A DNA stretch of 9,794 nucleotides, from the NCBI GenBank assembly GCA_003451715.1, contig DMJN01000110.1:1-9794 (forward strand), given 5' to 3'. The notes below the pieces were generated by a model, which had not been told where the DNA came from, did not search any database, and worked only from the letters and a program-made list of their open reading frames with translations. This stretch comes from Gammaproteobacteria bacterium. Its GTDB lineage: Bacteria; Pseudomonadota; Gammaproteobacteria; Pseudomonadales; Pseudohongiellaceae. Positions 1-7,182 of the stretch are shown in pieces; within the stretch, counting starts at the first letter, position 1; each line of letters starts with the position of its first letter. The position numbers and the translations under genes were made by a program.

Positions 1-59
1 GCAGACATCGTCAGCAAGGCGCTGATGATGAGGCTCATTAATAGGAAAATCTTTTTCAC
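1..59 (-). CDS. N-terminal fragment of a secreted protein (signal peptide only)
   Basis: Reading the minus strand from a GTG at 59 gives MKKIFLLMSLIISALLTMS and then the sequence leaves the window. This is a textbook signal peptide start: two lysines followed by an unbroken hydrophobic stretch. The start is supported by a strong Shine-Dalgarno sequence, GGAGG (plus-strand 66-70), six bases before the GTG. The gene lies downstream of the PQQ dehydrogenase at 236-2158 on the same strand, 176 bases away, so it could be co-transcribed or have its own promoter. The mature protein is outside the window and its function cannot be stated. Neighbours of periplasmic PQQ dehydrogenases are often cytochromes c or solute-binding proteins, but nothing here shows that. 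Confidence 0.6.
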   Translation of the reverse strand, partial: MKKIFLLMSLIISALLTMS

Positions 60-177
60 GGGTAACCTCCAACTCATTGTTCAGTCTAATCGTTCGATCT
101 GTATTCTATCTGCTTTGTTCTAGTGAAATCTTCTAGGGTCGCTAAATATACACTATTTTGGCACTGAATCAGCTCAA

Positions 178-214
178 TAAAAACCTCAGATAGACTAAAT
201 GTAGGTCTTTCAGG
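178..214 (-). terminator. Weak candidate terminator after the 236-2158 gene
   Basis: Downstream of the minus-strand stop codon the transcript can form an imperfect hairpin. AGAC (192-195) pairs with GTCT (205-208), and CCT (184-186) pairs with AGG (212-214) across a small internal bulge. It is followed on the minus strand by a run of T (plus-strand A run 178-183). The stem is short and interrupted, so this may only attenuate transcription or be chance. Confidence 0.3.
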
Positions 215-235
215 GCTCAATTCTGGTACTCGCGT

Positions 236-2158
236 CTAGGGTAGTGCCAGCGTAATCAGGCTGGCGCTACTACCGCCGCCGGAAGCGATGGAAATATACT
301 GTTTGCCGTCGATCATATAGGTCATGGGCGAACCCTGGGGAAAAGCCGGCAGTTCGACCTCGTGCAGTATCTCACCCGTGGCCTTATCCATGGCCTTCAG
401 CATCGGCACACCATCGGTCATCGCGATAAAAAGCAGAGACTTGGTAACCAGCACAGTAACAAAGGTCATCACACCTACCGGCCCCGGGTCCGCTATGCCC
501 CTGTCGATGAGTGCCTGTCGTATTCCCTCACCGTTGGGTACAACCCACTCGTATTCACCGGTATTAAGATTAACTGCACTAACGCGGCCGTAAGGAGGCT
601 TCAAAAGAGGCAAGCCCTGGGGCCCGCTCACGGTGGTGGGTAAACCATTCTTAACATAGGCAAATTCAGTGTCCAGTGACTCTGTCGACACGACCTGTGT
701 CAAGGCGGGCCGGGTCCAGGATGGAATATAGAGTATGGAGGTCTCCGGGTCGTATGCAGCCCCGGTCCATTCGGCTCCACCGCCGTCACCGGGAATCTGT
801 ACCGTTCCCTCCAATGAGGGTGGAGTGAAAAGTGGTCCATACACATATTGATTAATAATCGTCAGAGCCCCCTCTCGGAGTTCTGGAGTAAAATCAATCA
901 GATCATCCTCGTTCACACCCTGAACTTCGAAAGCAGCTGGACGGGTGGGAAAAGGCTGAGTTGCTGCGGCACGTTCACCCGGAACCGTGCTGGCTGGAAC
1001 CGGGCGTTCTTCGATGGGCCAGACCGGTTCACCGGTAACTCTGTCCAGAACATAAACGAATCCCTGCTTGGAAACTTGAGCGAGTGCCTTGATCTCTCTC
1101 CCATCGACGGTAATGTCGACTAGATTGGGCGCTGCGGGCAAATCATAGTCCCAGATTTCATGATGACTTGTCTGAAAATACCAAACCAGCTCACCTGTTG
1201 CCGCATCCAGACAGACAATGCTGGTGCCGAAAAGATTGTCGCCGAGTCGTTGTCCACCATAATAATCGTTACTGGGTGTTCCAAAAGGTAGGTAGACATA
1301 ACCCAGCTCCGGATCGGCACTCATCAATGTCCAGACATTGGCGGCCCCGCTCACTTTCCAACTATCGTTTTCCCAGGTTTCGTTGCCGACTTCTCCTTCC
1401 TGTGGAATGGAATGAAAAATCCATTTCATCTCACCGGTGTTTACGTCAAATCCTCGAATGTGGCCAGGCGGTATATCAGTTTGTTTTTCTGGAACTTCGA
1501 AACCTAACATCGGCGAATCCTGGATTATTCCTCCAATAATGATCGTGTCGTTGACGATTGTCGGGGCGGCACTAATGGAGTATCGCGATCGATTGACTTC
1601 CCTTTCCAGGCCGACAGTGAGGTCCACTTTGCCTTCGTTGCCAAAACTCCTATCGGGGAGCCCTGTCTCCGCATCGATGGACCAAAGAAAGGCATTATTC
1701 GTGCCCATGATGATGCGCTTCTTGCTGCCTTCTTCCCAGTAGCCCACCCCGCGGTGATTGAATCCCATGTTGGCGGGCCTGCCATGTTCCCAGGTTCCAG
1801 TGTCAAATGTCCACTTCTGTTCTCCTGTAACCGCATCCAGTGCGGCAATGTTACCCAGCGATGTGCTGATATAGAGGATGCCATCAAGCTGAACGGGCGT
1901 GGACTTGAACCCTGCCGGCACCAGCCGAGGTCTGATCTCAATTTGAGCATTGTCCACAGAATTCCATGTCCATGCGACCTGCAAGTCCTGAACCGTGTCG
2001 CGATTGATTTGATCCAGCTCGGCGTATTTCGAGGAACCCTGATTGTTTGCGTAATGTGGCCATTCATAGTTCTGCGCAGCGCTACTGAAGCTGAGAATCG
2101 ATAGGGAGAAACCAAAAATCAGTAGAGTTGTAGGATATAAGCTATAAGATTTGTTCAT
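236..2158 (-). CDS. Secreted PQQ-dependent dehydrogenase, glucose-dehydrogenase-like clade
   Basis: This 640-residue protein is an eight-bladed quinoprotein beta-propeller that oxidises an alcohol, sugar or aldehyde in the periplasm with PQQ as cofactor. Residues 1 to about 28 form a signal peptide (MNKSY, hydrophobic 10-23, cleavage near SSAAQ). The mature start WPHYANNQGSSKYAELDQI (33-51) is typical of the family. Tryptophan-docking repeats of the form A-x-D-x-x-TG-x-x-x-W recur near 106-116, 237-246, 316-326, 370-380 and 529-538. The active-site segment HHEIWDYD (332-339) supplies the presumed catalytic base Asp337, with Asp339 two residues on, as in membrane glucose dehydrogenases. The five-helix membrane domain of Gcd is absent, and there is no haem motif, so electrons must leave through a separate acceptor. 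The protein ends normally (GGGSSASLITLALP). ATG at 2158 is used, although the Shine-Dalgarno match is poor. It is divergent from the haem-fused paralogue at 2347. The family call is firm; the substrate is unknown. Confidence 0.93.
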   Translation of the reverse strand: MNKSYSLYPTTLLIFGFSLSILSFSSAAQNYEWPHYANNQGSSKYAELDQINRDTVQDLQVAWTWNSVDNAQIEIRPRLVPAGFKSTPVQLDGILYISTSLGNIAALDAVTGEQKWTFDTGTWEHGRPANMGFNHRGVGYWEEGSKKRIIMGTNNAFLWSIDAETGLPDRSFGNEGKVDLTVGLEREVNRSRYSISAAPTIVNDTIIIGGIIQDSPMLGFEVPEKQTDIPPGHIRGFDVNTGEMKWIFHSIPQEGEVGNETWENDSWKVSGAANVWTLMSADPELGYVYLPFGTPSNDYYGGQRLGDNLFGTSIVCLDAATGELVWYFQTSHHEIWDYDLPAAPNLVDITVDGREIKALAQVSKQGFVYVLDRVTGEPVWPIEERPVPASTVPGERAAATQPFPTRPAAFEVQGVNEDDLIDFTPELREGALTIINQYVYGPLFTPPSLEGTVQIPGDGGGAEWTGAAYDPETSILYIPSWTRPALTQVVSTESLDTEFAYVKNGLPTTVSGPQGLPLLKPPYGRVSAVNLNTGEYEWVVPNGEGIRQALIDRGIADPGPVGVMTFVTVLVTKSLLFIAMTDGVPMLKAMDKATGEILHEVELPAFPQGSPMTYMIDGKQYISIASGGGSSASLITLALP

Positions 2159-2202
2159 GATGTTATTTTCTAGTCAGATGTGTCACTCTCGTGGGGTCGG
2201 CC

Positions 2203-2232
2203 AGCATATGTCAGATTCGCTTTTACTGTCAA
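2203..2232 (-). promoter_or_regulatory. Predicted sigma70-type promoter for the 236-2158 gene
   Basis: On the minus strand a perfect -35 hexamer TTGACA (2232-2227) is followed after 18 bases by TATGCT (2208-2203), which matches four of six positions of the -10 consensus. Transcription would begin near 2196, giving a leader of about 38 bases before the ATG at 2158. Found by eye only. Confidence 0.45.
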
Positions 2233-2243
2233 AGATTCTGGGA

Positions 2244-2273
2244 TTGCCGGCCCATTCGAACGAATACGATAAT
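2244..2273 (+). promoter_or_regulatory. Predicted sigma70-type promoter for the 2347-4500 gene
   Basis: TTGCCG (2244-2249, four of six matches to the -35 consensus) and GATAAT (2268-2273, five of six matches to the -10 consensus) are 18 bases apart. Transcription would start near 2280, leaving a leader of roughly 67 bases. This promoter and the opposite-facing one at 2203-2232 lie back to back with only 11 bases between their -35 boxes, so one bound regulator could affect both genes. Confidence 0.45.
2254..2265. promoter_or_regulatory. Perfect inverted repeat inside a promoter spacer, operator candidate
   Basis: ATTCG-AA-CGAAT is a perfect 5+2+5 dyad lying wholly between the -35 and -10 hexamers of the plus-strand promoter. 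A dyad placed there is what a repressor or a spacer-binding activator would use. No regulator gene is present in the window, so the binding protein is unknown, and a 10-base match can occur by chance. Confidence 0.3.
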
Positions 2274-2332
2274 ACTCCAGGCTCAAATCAGCAAGCTGCC
2301 AAACTGGACCATTGATTTGAATCGATTGAAGT

Positions 2333-2340
2333 AAGGGGGA
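2333..2340 (+). promoter_or_regulatory. Ribosome binding site fixing the GTG start at 2347
   Basis: AAGGGGGA (2333-2340) stands six bases before GTG 2347. A second in-frame GTG at 2353 would be twelve bases away, which is less good. No ATG precedes the signal peptide in this frame; the nearby ATG at 2364 is in another frame. Confidence 0.6.
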
Positions 2341-2346
2341 AGCAAG

Positions 2347-4500
2347 GTGGGTGTGAAATCTCATGAAAACTGGACCAGGTATACAGCAGTAGGATTCGCC
2401 CTTTCGCTGCAGTTATTCGCCCTGGATTCAGTCAATGCCCAGCAGGCCCTAAGCTATACCGATGCACAGGCCAATGCGGGTGCCCGGGACTATGCCAGCC
2501 AATGCGCTGCATGCCACGGTGCCAACCTGCAGGGTATCGGCGTAGTCCCCTCGGTGGCCGGACAGGGATTCATCTCGAAGTGGAGTGGCGCCGAGGTAGC
2601 GGAATTGTATGATCAGCTGAGCCGCATGCCGCCCCAAAACCCCGGCAGTCTCAGTGAAACCAGCTATACTAATATTCTCGCTTTTATATTACAGAGTAAT
2701 GGAATAGCGTCGGAAACCACGCCTCTACCCAATTCTCGCAACGGACTCGCAAATCTGCTTTTACCCGTTCAATCAGAAGACCCGTTTGGCAATGTACCGA
2801 CAGAGTTAGAACGCATTGGGAGTTCACAGTTGCTGGACAACTTACGCCCTGTAACAAATGATATGCTTAATAGCCCTCCTGTCGGTGACTGGATAAGCTG
2901 GCACTACAGCGATGACAGCCACGGATTCAGCCCCTTGGATCAGATCGATCGAAACAACGTCAGCCGCCTCGGCGAAGTGTGGCGCCTGTCGCTACCGCCA
3001 GGCAACAATAATCCGACTCCGCTGGTTCACGACAGCGTGATGTTTTTCTATACCTTTCCCGATACCGTGATGGCCTTAGACGCCGGCTCCGGCACGGTAC
3101 TGTGGCGTTACTCCCACGACAGCGCTATCCCTTCGACCAGGAAAATGGGCATCGCCCTGCATGAAAACAAGGTGATCGTGCCGACTTCCGACATGCGTAT
3201 GCTGGCACTGAACGCGCAAACCGGCGAACTGATCTGGAATAAATCCATCGACACTCAATTGGAAGTAATACGTGACACGGCAGCCTATGATTTGCGAGCG
3301 GCACCGCTCATTGCCGGCGATAAGATCATCCAGGGCATTACTGGAAGCACGGCATCCACGGGGGCGTTTATCGTAGCACTGCATGCGGAAACCGGTGAGG
3401 AAGTCTGGCGCTTCTACACCCTGGCCAGACCTGGTGAACCAGGCGGCGATACCTGGAACGATCTTCCGCTGGAAGAACGCACTGGTGGTTCGGTGTGGAT
3501 TCACGGCAGCTACGATCCTGAACTGAATCTGGCTTATTTCGGGATTGCACCCACCTACCATACCCAGCCGCTGACCTATTCAGTGAATATCGATGGTGTC
3601 AGCAACGATGCCCTCTATACCAATGCAACGGTGGCTTTAAACGCCGACACTGGAGAACTGGTCTGGCACTACCAGCATATGCCCAATGATCAATGGGATC
3701 TGGACTGGGTATTTGAGCGTCTCCTGGTAAACCTGGATATCGATGGCGAATCTCGCCGTACCGTAATGAATGTGGGTAAGTCGGCTATTCTGGAAGCGAA
3801 TGATGCGGCCACCGGCGAGTATCTGTTTTCGGTGGATATGGGGTTACAGAACATCATCACCGCCATCGACCCGGTAACGGGAGAAAAAACAATTAATCCT
3901 GATACCTTCCCCAGGCGTGAAGGAGCCTACAACATCTGTCCCAACGCCGTCGGTGCCAGAAGCTGGCCACCGAGTGGCTATAATCCACAAAGTAAAAGGC
4001 TGTACGTGCCCCTGGTAGAAGGCTGTTTCAAGGCTGGTTCCGAGGGCAACGAATTGCTACTCACCGGTATACCGGTGCAGCTACAGGCTCACCCGGCGAG
4101 TGATGATGGCAACATGGGCCGACTGCAGGTTATCGACCTGGAAAGCAGGCAATTGGCCTGGCGTCATCGACAACAGACGCCAATCATCAGCTCGGTACTT
4201 GCTACGGCCGGTGGTCTGGTCTTTACCGGCGATCTCGACCCTTCTTTGAAGGCTTTCGACGAAGCAACTGGCGATATCCTCTGGCAATCCGCGCTGAGTG
4301 ACGCCCCCAGTGCGGGCATCGTTACCTTCGCGGTGGAGGGCAGACAATACATCGCCGTGGTGGTGGGGCAATCCAATAATCATGTGCGCGACTGGTCAGG
4401 GATGTCCCAGGCTTACGCCGCGATCGAAGGATGGGATGTAGAGACGCGACCGCCAGGCCAGGGAGCGGCTATTGTGGTTTTTGCCCTGACTGAACCATAA
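2347..4500 (+). CDS. PQQ-dependent dehydrogenase with N-terminal cytochrome c domain (quinohaemoprotein)
   Basis: This 717-residue periplasmic protein joins a cytochrome c domain to a PQQ beta-propeller. Residues 1 to about 31 are a signal peptide ending SVNA. The haem domain (about 38-120) has CAACH at 53-57, and Met94 in LSRMPP is the likely sixth iron ligand. After a linker the propeller starts near GDWISWHYSDD (180-190). Docking repeats A-x-x-A-x-TG-x-x-x-W lie at 243-253, 287-297, 344-354, 430-440 and 636-646. HYQHMPNDQWDLDW (441-454) holds the presumed catalytic base Asp451, with Asp453 two residues later. The adjacent-cysteine pair of methanol and ethanol dehydrogenases is absent. By eye, the metal-binding Glu and Asn of methanol dehydrogenase fall on Thr335 and Pro402, so the site is not canonical. 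Haem before propeller is the reverse of the usual quinohaemoprotein alcohol dehydrogenase order, but it resembles polyvinyl alcohol dehydrogenase. Electrons would pass from PQQH2 to the built-in haem. The substrate is unknown. Confidence 0.92.
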   Translation: MGVKSHENWTRYTAVGFALSLQLFALDSVNAQQALSYTDAQANAGARDYASQCAACHGANLQGIGVVPSVAGQGFISKWSGAEVAELYDQLSRMPPQNPGSLSETSYTNILAFILQSNGIASETTPLPNSRNGLANLLLPVQSEDPFGNVPTELERIGSSQLLDNLRPVTNDMLNSPPVGDWISWHYSDDSHGFSPLDQIDRNNVSRLGEVWRLSLPPGNNNPTPLVHDSVMFFYTFPDTVMALDAGSGTVLWRYSHDSAIPSTRKMGIALHENKVIVPTSDMRMLALNAQTGELIWNKSIDTQLEVIRDTAAYDLRAAPLIAGDKIIQGITGSTASTGAFIVALHAETGEEVWRFYTLARPGEPGGDTWNDLPLEERTGGSVWIHGSYDPELNLAYFGIAPTYHTQPLTYSVNIDGVSNDALYTNATVALNADTGELVWHYQHMPNDQWDLDWVFERLLVNLDIDGESRRTVMNVGKSAILEANDAATGEYLFSVDMGLQNIITAIDPVTGEKTINPDTFPRREGAYNICPNAVGARSWPPSGYNPQSKRLYVPLVEGCFKAGSEGNELLLTGIPVQLQAHPASDDGNMGRLQVIDLESRQLAWRHRQQTPIISSVLATAGGLVFTGDLDPSLKAFDEATGDILWQSALSDAPSAGIVTFAVEGRQYIAVVVGQSNNHVRDWSGMSQAYAAIEGWDVETRPPGQGAAIVVFALTEP

Positions 4501-4592
4501 AGGGCATGTACAAAATTGCAGGCACAAGTCCCTCACAAAAATCCTATAGCTGATTACAGATAACCTGGCAGCACGCCGAAAGAGTACCCCTA

Positions 4593-5789
4593 TTAGAGAT
4601 ACTGCTTCAGGATTTGCCTCGCTGCACTGATCTTATGTACCTCATCTGCGCCATCATAGATGCGAGCAGCCCTTTCGCTACGGTAGTAGCCCGAGATGGG
4701 GAAGTCGTCCGTCATACCTGCTGCGCCAAGAGATTGTAATGCCCGGTCGATTACTTTATTGAGGACATTGGCACAGAAGAATTTGATCAAACTGATTTCT
4801 GTTCGGGCCTGGGCCTTACCGAGTGTCTCGATCTTCCAGGCAGCGTCCAGTACCATTAATCGGGCAGCATTAATCTCCGCTCTACTTTCGGCAATCCAGC
4901 CCTGCACAAATTGCCTGGATCCCAGGGTTCTGCCCGGGGCAAGCTCTCTGCTGGCCACATGCTTGCACATGATTTCGAAGCAGCGTTCACAAATTCCCAT
5001 CCAGCGCATGCAATGGTGGATACGGCCGGGGCCAAGACGATCCTGTGCAATAGTGAATCCATGCCCGACTCCCCCCAGTGTATTACTGACTGGTACGCGT
5101 ACATCGTCATAGTAAATTTCAGCGTGCCCCCCATAACCATCTCCAGCATGCCCCATCACCGATATGTTTCGCTCCAGCTTGACACCGGGAGTATCGCTGG
5201 GAACCAGGATCATGGATGCCCGTGAATGAAGGTTCGCATCGGGAGAAGTATCGGTCACTGCCATCACGATGAGAAAAGCCGCTCCGTCGGCAGCCGATGA
5301 AAACCACTTATGACCGTTGATTACCCATTCGTCACCGTCTTTTACCGCTTTGGTACTCATGTAAACAGGATTCGAGCCGGCATGTTCCGGTTCAGTCATG
5401 GAAAAGCTGCTGCGAGTCTCGCCGGCTAACAGTGGTTCCAGAAACTGTTTCTTCTGAGCTTCTGTCCCGTGTTGAATAAGAATCTCCATGTTGCCTGCAT
5501 CCGGCGCCTGCGCATTCAGCAGATACATACCAAATGGAGTTCTGCCGATCTCCGCACACAACAGGCCATGCTCGACAACACTCAATCCCATGCCTCCGTG
5601 CTCTTTCTCAATCTGTGGAAGCCACCATCCCCTGTCTTTGTTTTCCTGCCTCATCGGCGCAAGCTTTGGAGCCACTTCCCTCCAGGACAAGCCCTTGAAC
5701 TCTTGCTCTCTGGGCATTACTTCCTTATCGATATACTTATTAATCTGACGAAGAAACTCTTGCATTTCGGGTGATGGTGTAAAATTCAT
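4593..5789 (-). CDS. Acyl-CoA dehydrogenase family protein (ACAD10/11-like)
   Basis: This is a full-length 398-residue FAD-dependent dehydrogenase of the cytoplasm, expected to introduce an alpha,beta double bond into an acyl-CoA and pass electrons to electron-transfer flavoprotein. The N-terminal helical domain covers about 1-125. The middle beta domain starts with FSMTEPEHAGSNP (129-141), the flavin-contact segment, followed by WVINGHKWFSSAA (155-167). The C-terminal helical domain ends with RIYDGADEVHKISAARQIL (376-394). In short-chain enzymes the catalytic glutamate sits in a Y-E-G motif near this position; here it reads Y378-D379-G380, then ADEVH, a pattern of the ACAD10/11 branch and its bacterial relatives. 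The ATG at 5789 follows a purine-rich AGAGTAGAGAG. The gene converges with the quinohaemoprotein gene, 92 bases apart, without a clear terminator hairpin. The substrate chain and substituents cannot be read from sequence; the family call is certain. Confidence 0.95.
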   Translation of the reverse strand: MNFTPSPEMQEFLRQINKYIDKEVMPREQEFKGLSWREVAPKLAPMRQENKDRGWWLPQIEKEHGGMGLSVVEHGLLCAEIGRTPFGMYLLNAQAPDAGNMEILIQHGTEAQKKQFLEPLLAGETRSSFSMTEPEHAGSNPVYMSTKAVKDGDEWVINGHKWFSSAADGAAFLIVMAVTDTSPDANLHSRASMILVPSDTPGVKLERNISVMGHAGDGYGGHAEIYYDDVRVPVSNTLGGVGHGFTIAQDRLGPGRIHHCMRWMGICERCFEIMCKHVASRELAPGRTLGSRQFVQGWIAESRAEINAARLMVLDAAWKIETLGKAQARTEISLIKFFCANVLNKVIDRALQSLGAAGMTDDFPISGYYRSERAARIYDGADEVHKISAARQILKQYL

Positions 5790-6106
5790 CTCTCTACTCT
5801 TTTCTGTTTATTGAATAAAAGACGTAGCAGGCCCTTCGGCCCGCGCTTGTCAAAATAAAGTGTCCAAGCTCAGGGGACTCTCACACGCTGGTAAATAGCT
5901 GAAATTCGATGCTCCCTCGCAACCAGCAAGCCTAACTCAGCATTTAAAGACAAGGTTTGAGCCAGATTAAGGAACCCCTGATCAATTCATTGGTCCCGCT
6001 TGCTTACAGAAAAACTCTCTTGTCCACAGCAAGTTCACTGAAGCGTACAATGGGGCGATCTTCAAGGCTACCACCCCCTGTTATTCTCTCTAAACCAGGA
6101 GTTGAT
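5790..6106. other. 317-base intergenic stretch between two minus-strand genes
   Basis: No convincing gene is present. On the minus strand a perfect -35-like TTGACA (5853-5848) lies about 60 bases upstream of the acyl-CoA dehydrogenase ATG, but I see no good -10 hexamer at the right distance. A small GGCC-cttc-GGCC hairpin (about 5830-5841) lies just downstream of it. Open frames across 5957-6186 overlap the neighbouring gene and show no protein-like composition. The region probably holds the promoter of the acyl-CoA dehydrogenase gene and the 3' untranslated end of the gene at 6107-7096. Confidence 0.35.
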
Positions 6107-7096
6107 TTAATTGCCTCGTTCCTGAATTCTGGCGCCGGCCAGTATGGATGGTGTGGAATAATTTCCTTCGTGACAGGCATACTCAAATACCTGTTCTCCG
6201 GCGGCTCGCCTGGTTATATTTTTCTCAACTGTCACTGGTTCTGTAAAAAGCTCCGGGTCCGTAAAGGTGTAGCTGTAAAATATCTCATCATCATCAATCA
6301 GCGTAAAACGTTCGGTGACTCGAAGTTGGTCCGACATGGGGAATGCAAACCAGGACTGTTCGGGACGAAAGTCATCGGTGTTCACTACCAGAGTATTGCC
6401 TTCCCAATATCCAACTGAATTACCCATCCATTGCGCAAACCCTGTGTCCCTTGACTCATCAGACAATGAGATGATGCGTGCATCGTGGTTCATTTCTGCC
6501 AGAATCATGACATAGTCCGGAGTCTGCACTATTTGCATATTGGCGTTGTAAAACCAGCCTATCAGTGGCGCCATGGGACCCCCGTTAGGACCGACACAGC
6601 GCTCACTGGCGGGCCGGATTTCCGGGCCATCAAATTGTCCGTGCCCGGCTACTATCCATTTCTGAAATATGTCCATGCCGCTTTCTTTTCGGGGCAACCT
6701 GCCGTTCTCAGGCTTTACGACTTGCGAGGTTCGATACTGCCCGTCAATTTTGGTGAGATTGGTGCGCATGGTTGAAAAATTGTCATCAGCCGCCTGGCCA
6801 ATTCTGGCTCCTGGCTCTGGAGCATCTCTGTCTGCGCTTAAGGGCTGTGACTTTTCCCTGTCTGCCGTGAGTAAGGATTGCATCACTTGTTCGGCTTCGG
6901 CCGCCGTGTAGGTTTTTTGATTGCCCAGAGCCTCGGGCCGCTCAAAAGGGGTACTGCTCCCATAGAACCAGACTCCCTGCATGTCAGGCTGCCCGTGTTC
7001 AGTGCGAGGGGGTGTCCAGGATTCCTCGGCTATGGTTGCTGCGGTGACGGTCACAACCATAGCAATAGCAAACGATCTCTTAGCAGTAAAATTCAT
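6107..7096 (-). CDS. Conserved exported protein of unknown function
   Basis: The product is 329 residues. It begins MNFTAKRSFAIAMVVTVTAA, a signal peptide with a likely cut after about residue 23, so the mature protein should be periplasmic or surface-exposed. The frame opens earlier, at 7150, but the start at 7096 is preferred: AGAAGGA lies seven bases upstream, a promoter candidate would start transcription near 7147, and the signal peptide begins there. Visible motifs (numbered from this start) are PDMQGVWFY (37-45), RPASERCVGPNGGPM (161-175), GYWEGNTLVVNTDDF (229-243) and YACHEGNY (306-313). Cys167 and Cys308 are the only cysteines in the mature part and could form a disulphide. Alternating hydrophobic segments in the second half suggest a mostly beta fold. 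I recall similar proteins, ending in an ACHEGNY-type motif, as unassigned secreted proteins in proteobacteria, but I cannot give a function. There is no haem, nucleotide or lipobox motif. Confidence 0.75.
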   Translation of the reverse strand: MNFTAKRSFAIAMVVTVTAATIAEESWTPPRTEHGQPDMQGVWFYGSSTPFERPEALGNQKTYTAAEAEQVMQSLLTADREKSQPLSADRDAPEPGARIGQAADDNFSTMRTNLTKIDGQYRTSQVVKPENGRLPRKESGMDIFQKWIVAGHGQFDGPEIRPASERCVGPNGGPMAPLIGWFYNANMQIVQTPDYVMILAEMNHDARIISLSDESRDTGFAQWMGNSVGYWEGNTLVVNTDDFRPEQSWFAFPMSDQLRVTERFTLIDDDEIFYSYTFTDPELFTEPVTVEKNITRRAAGEQVFEYACHEGNYSTPSILAGARIQERGN

Positions 7097-7103
7097 GTCT
7101 CGA

Positions 7104-7110
7104 TCCTTCT
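7104..7110 (-). promoter_or_regulatory. Ribosome binding site deciding the start at 7096
   Basis: On the minus strand AGAAGGA stands seven bases before ATG 7096. The longer reading from 7150 has no comparable site and would put 18 non-secretory residues, including a cysteine and two tryptophans, ahead of a normal signal peptide. Confidence 0.65.
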
Positions 7111-7153
7111 GAACTGTTTTCCGATAGCACCAGTTAATCCATTTGAGCATCCA

Positions 7154-7182
7154 ACTCTATGCTGGTTTGGCTATTCTGACAA
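7154..7182 (-). promoter_or_regulatory. Predicted sigma70-type promoter for the exported protein gene
   Basis: TTGTCA (7182-7177, five of six -35 matches) and TAGAGT (7159-7154, four of six -10 matches) are separated by 17 bases on the minus strand. The start of transcription would be near 7147, giving a leader of about 50 bases. That excludes translation from 7150. Confidence 0.4.

Noticed and set aside
1525..2115. A 196-residue minus-strand frame overlapping the first PQQ dehydrogenase
   Set aside because: It lies entirely inside the 640-residue dehydrogenase in another frame, shows no recognisable motif, and the dehydrogenase reading is unambiguous across the same bases.
3076..3561. A 161-residue minus-strand frame inside the quinohaemoprotein gene
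   Set aside because: It is antisense to clear PQQ propeller repeats and has no translation signal; its composition is that of an antisense shadow.
2347..4500. Calling the haem-fused enzyme a lanthanide-dependent alcohol dehydrogenase on the D-x-D motif alone
   Set aside because: The other ligands expected for that group are not visible, and the D-x-D pattern also occurs in glucose-dehydrogenase-like enzymes that use Ca or Mg, including the neighbour at 236-2158.
4501..4592. A bidirectional terminator between the convergent quinohaemoprotein and acyl-CoA dehydrogenase genes
   Set aside because: Only a four-base AGGG/CCCT pairing with a loop of about 25 bases and no T run could be found; too weak to annotate.
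5957..6418. A 153-residue plus-strand frame across the gap and the end of the exported protein gene
   Set aside because: Two thirds of it is antisense to the exported protein, no Shine-Dalgarno precedes it, and the sequence is not protein-like.
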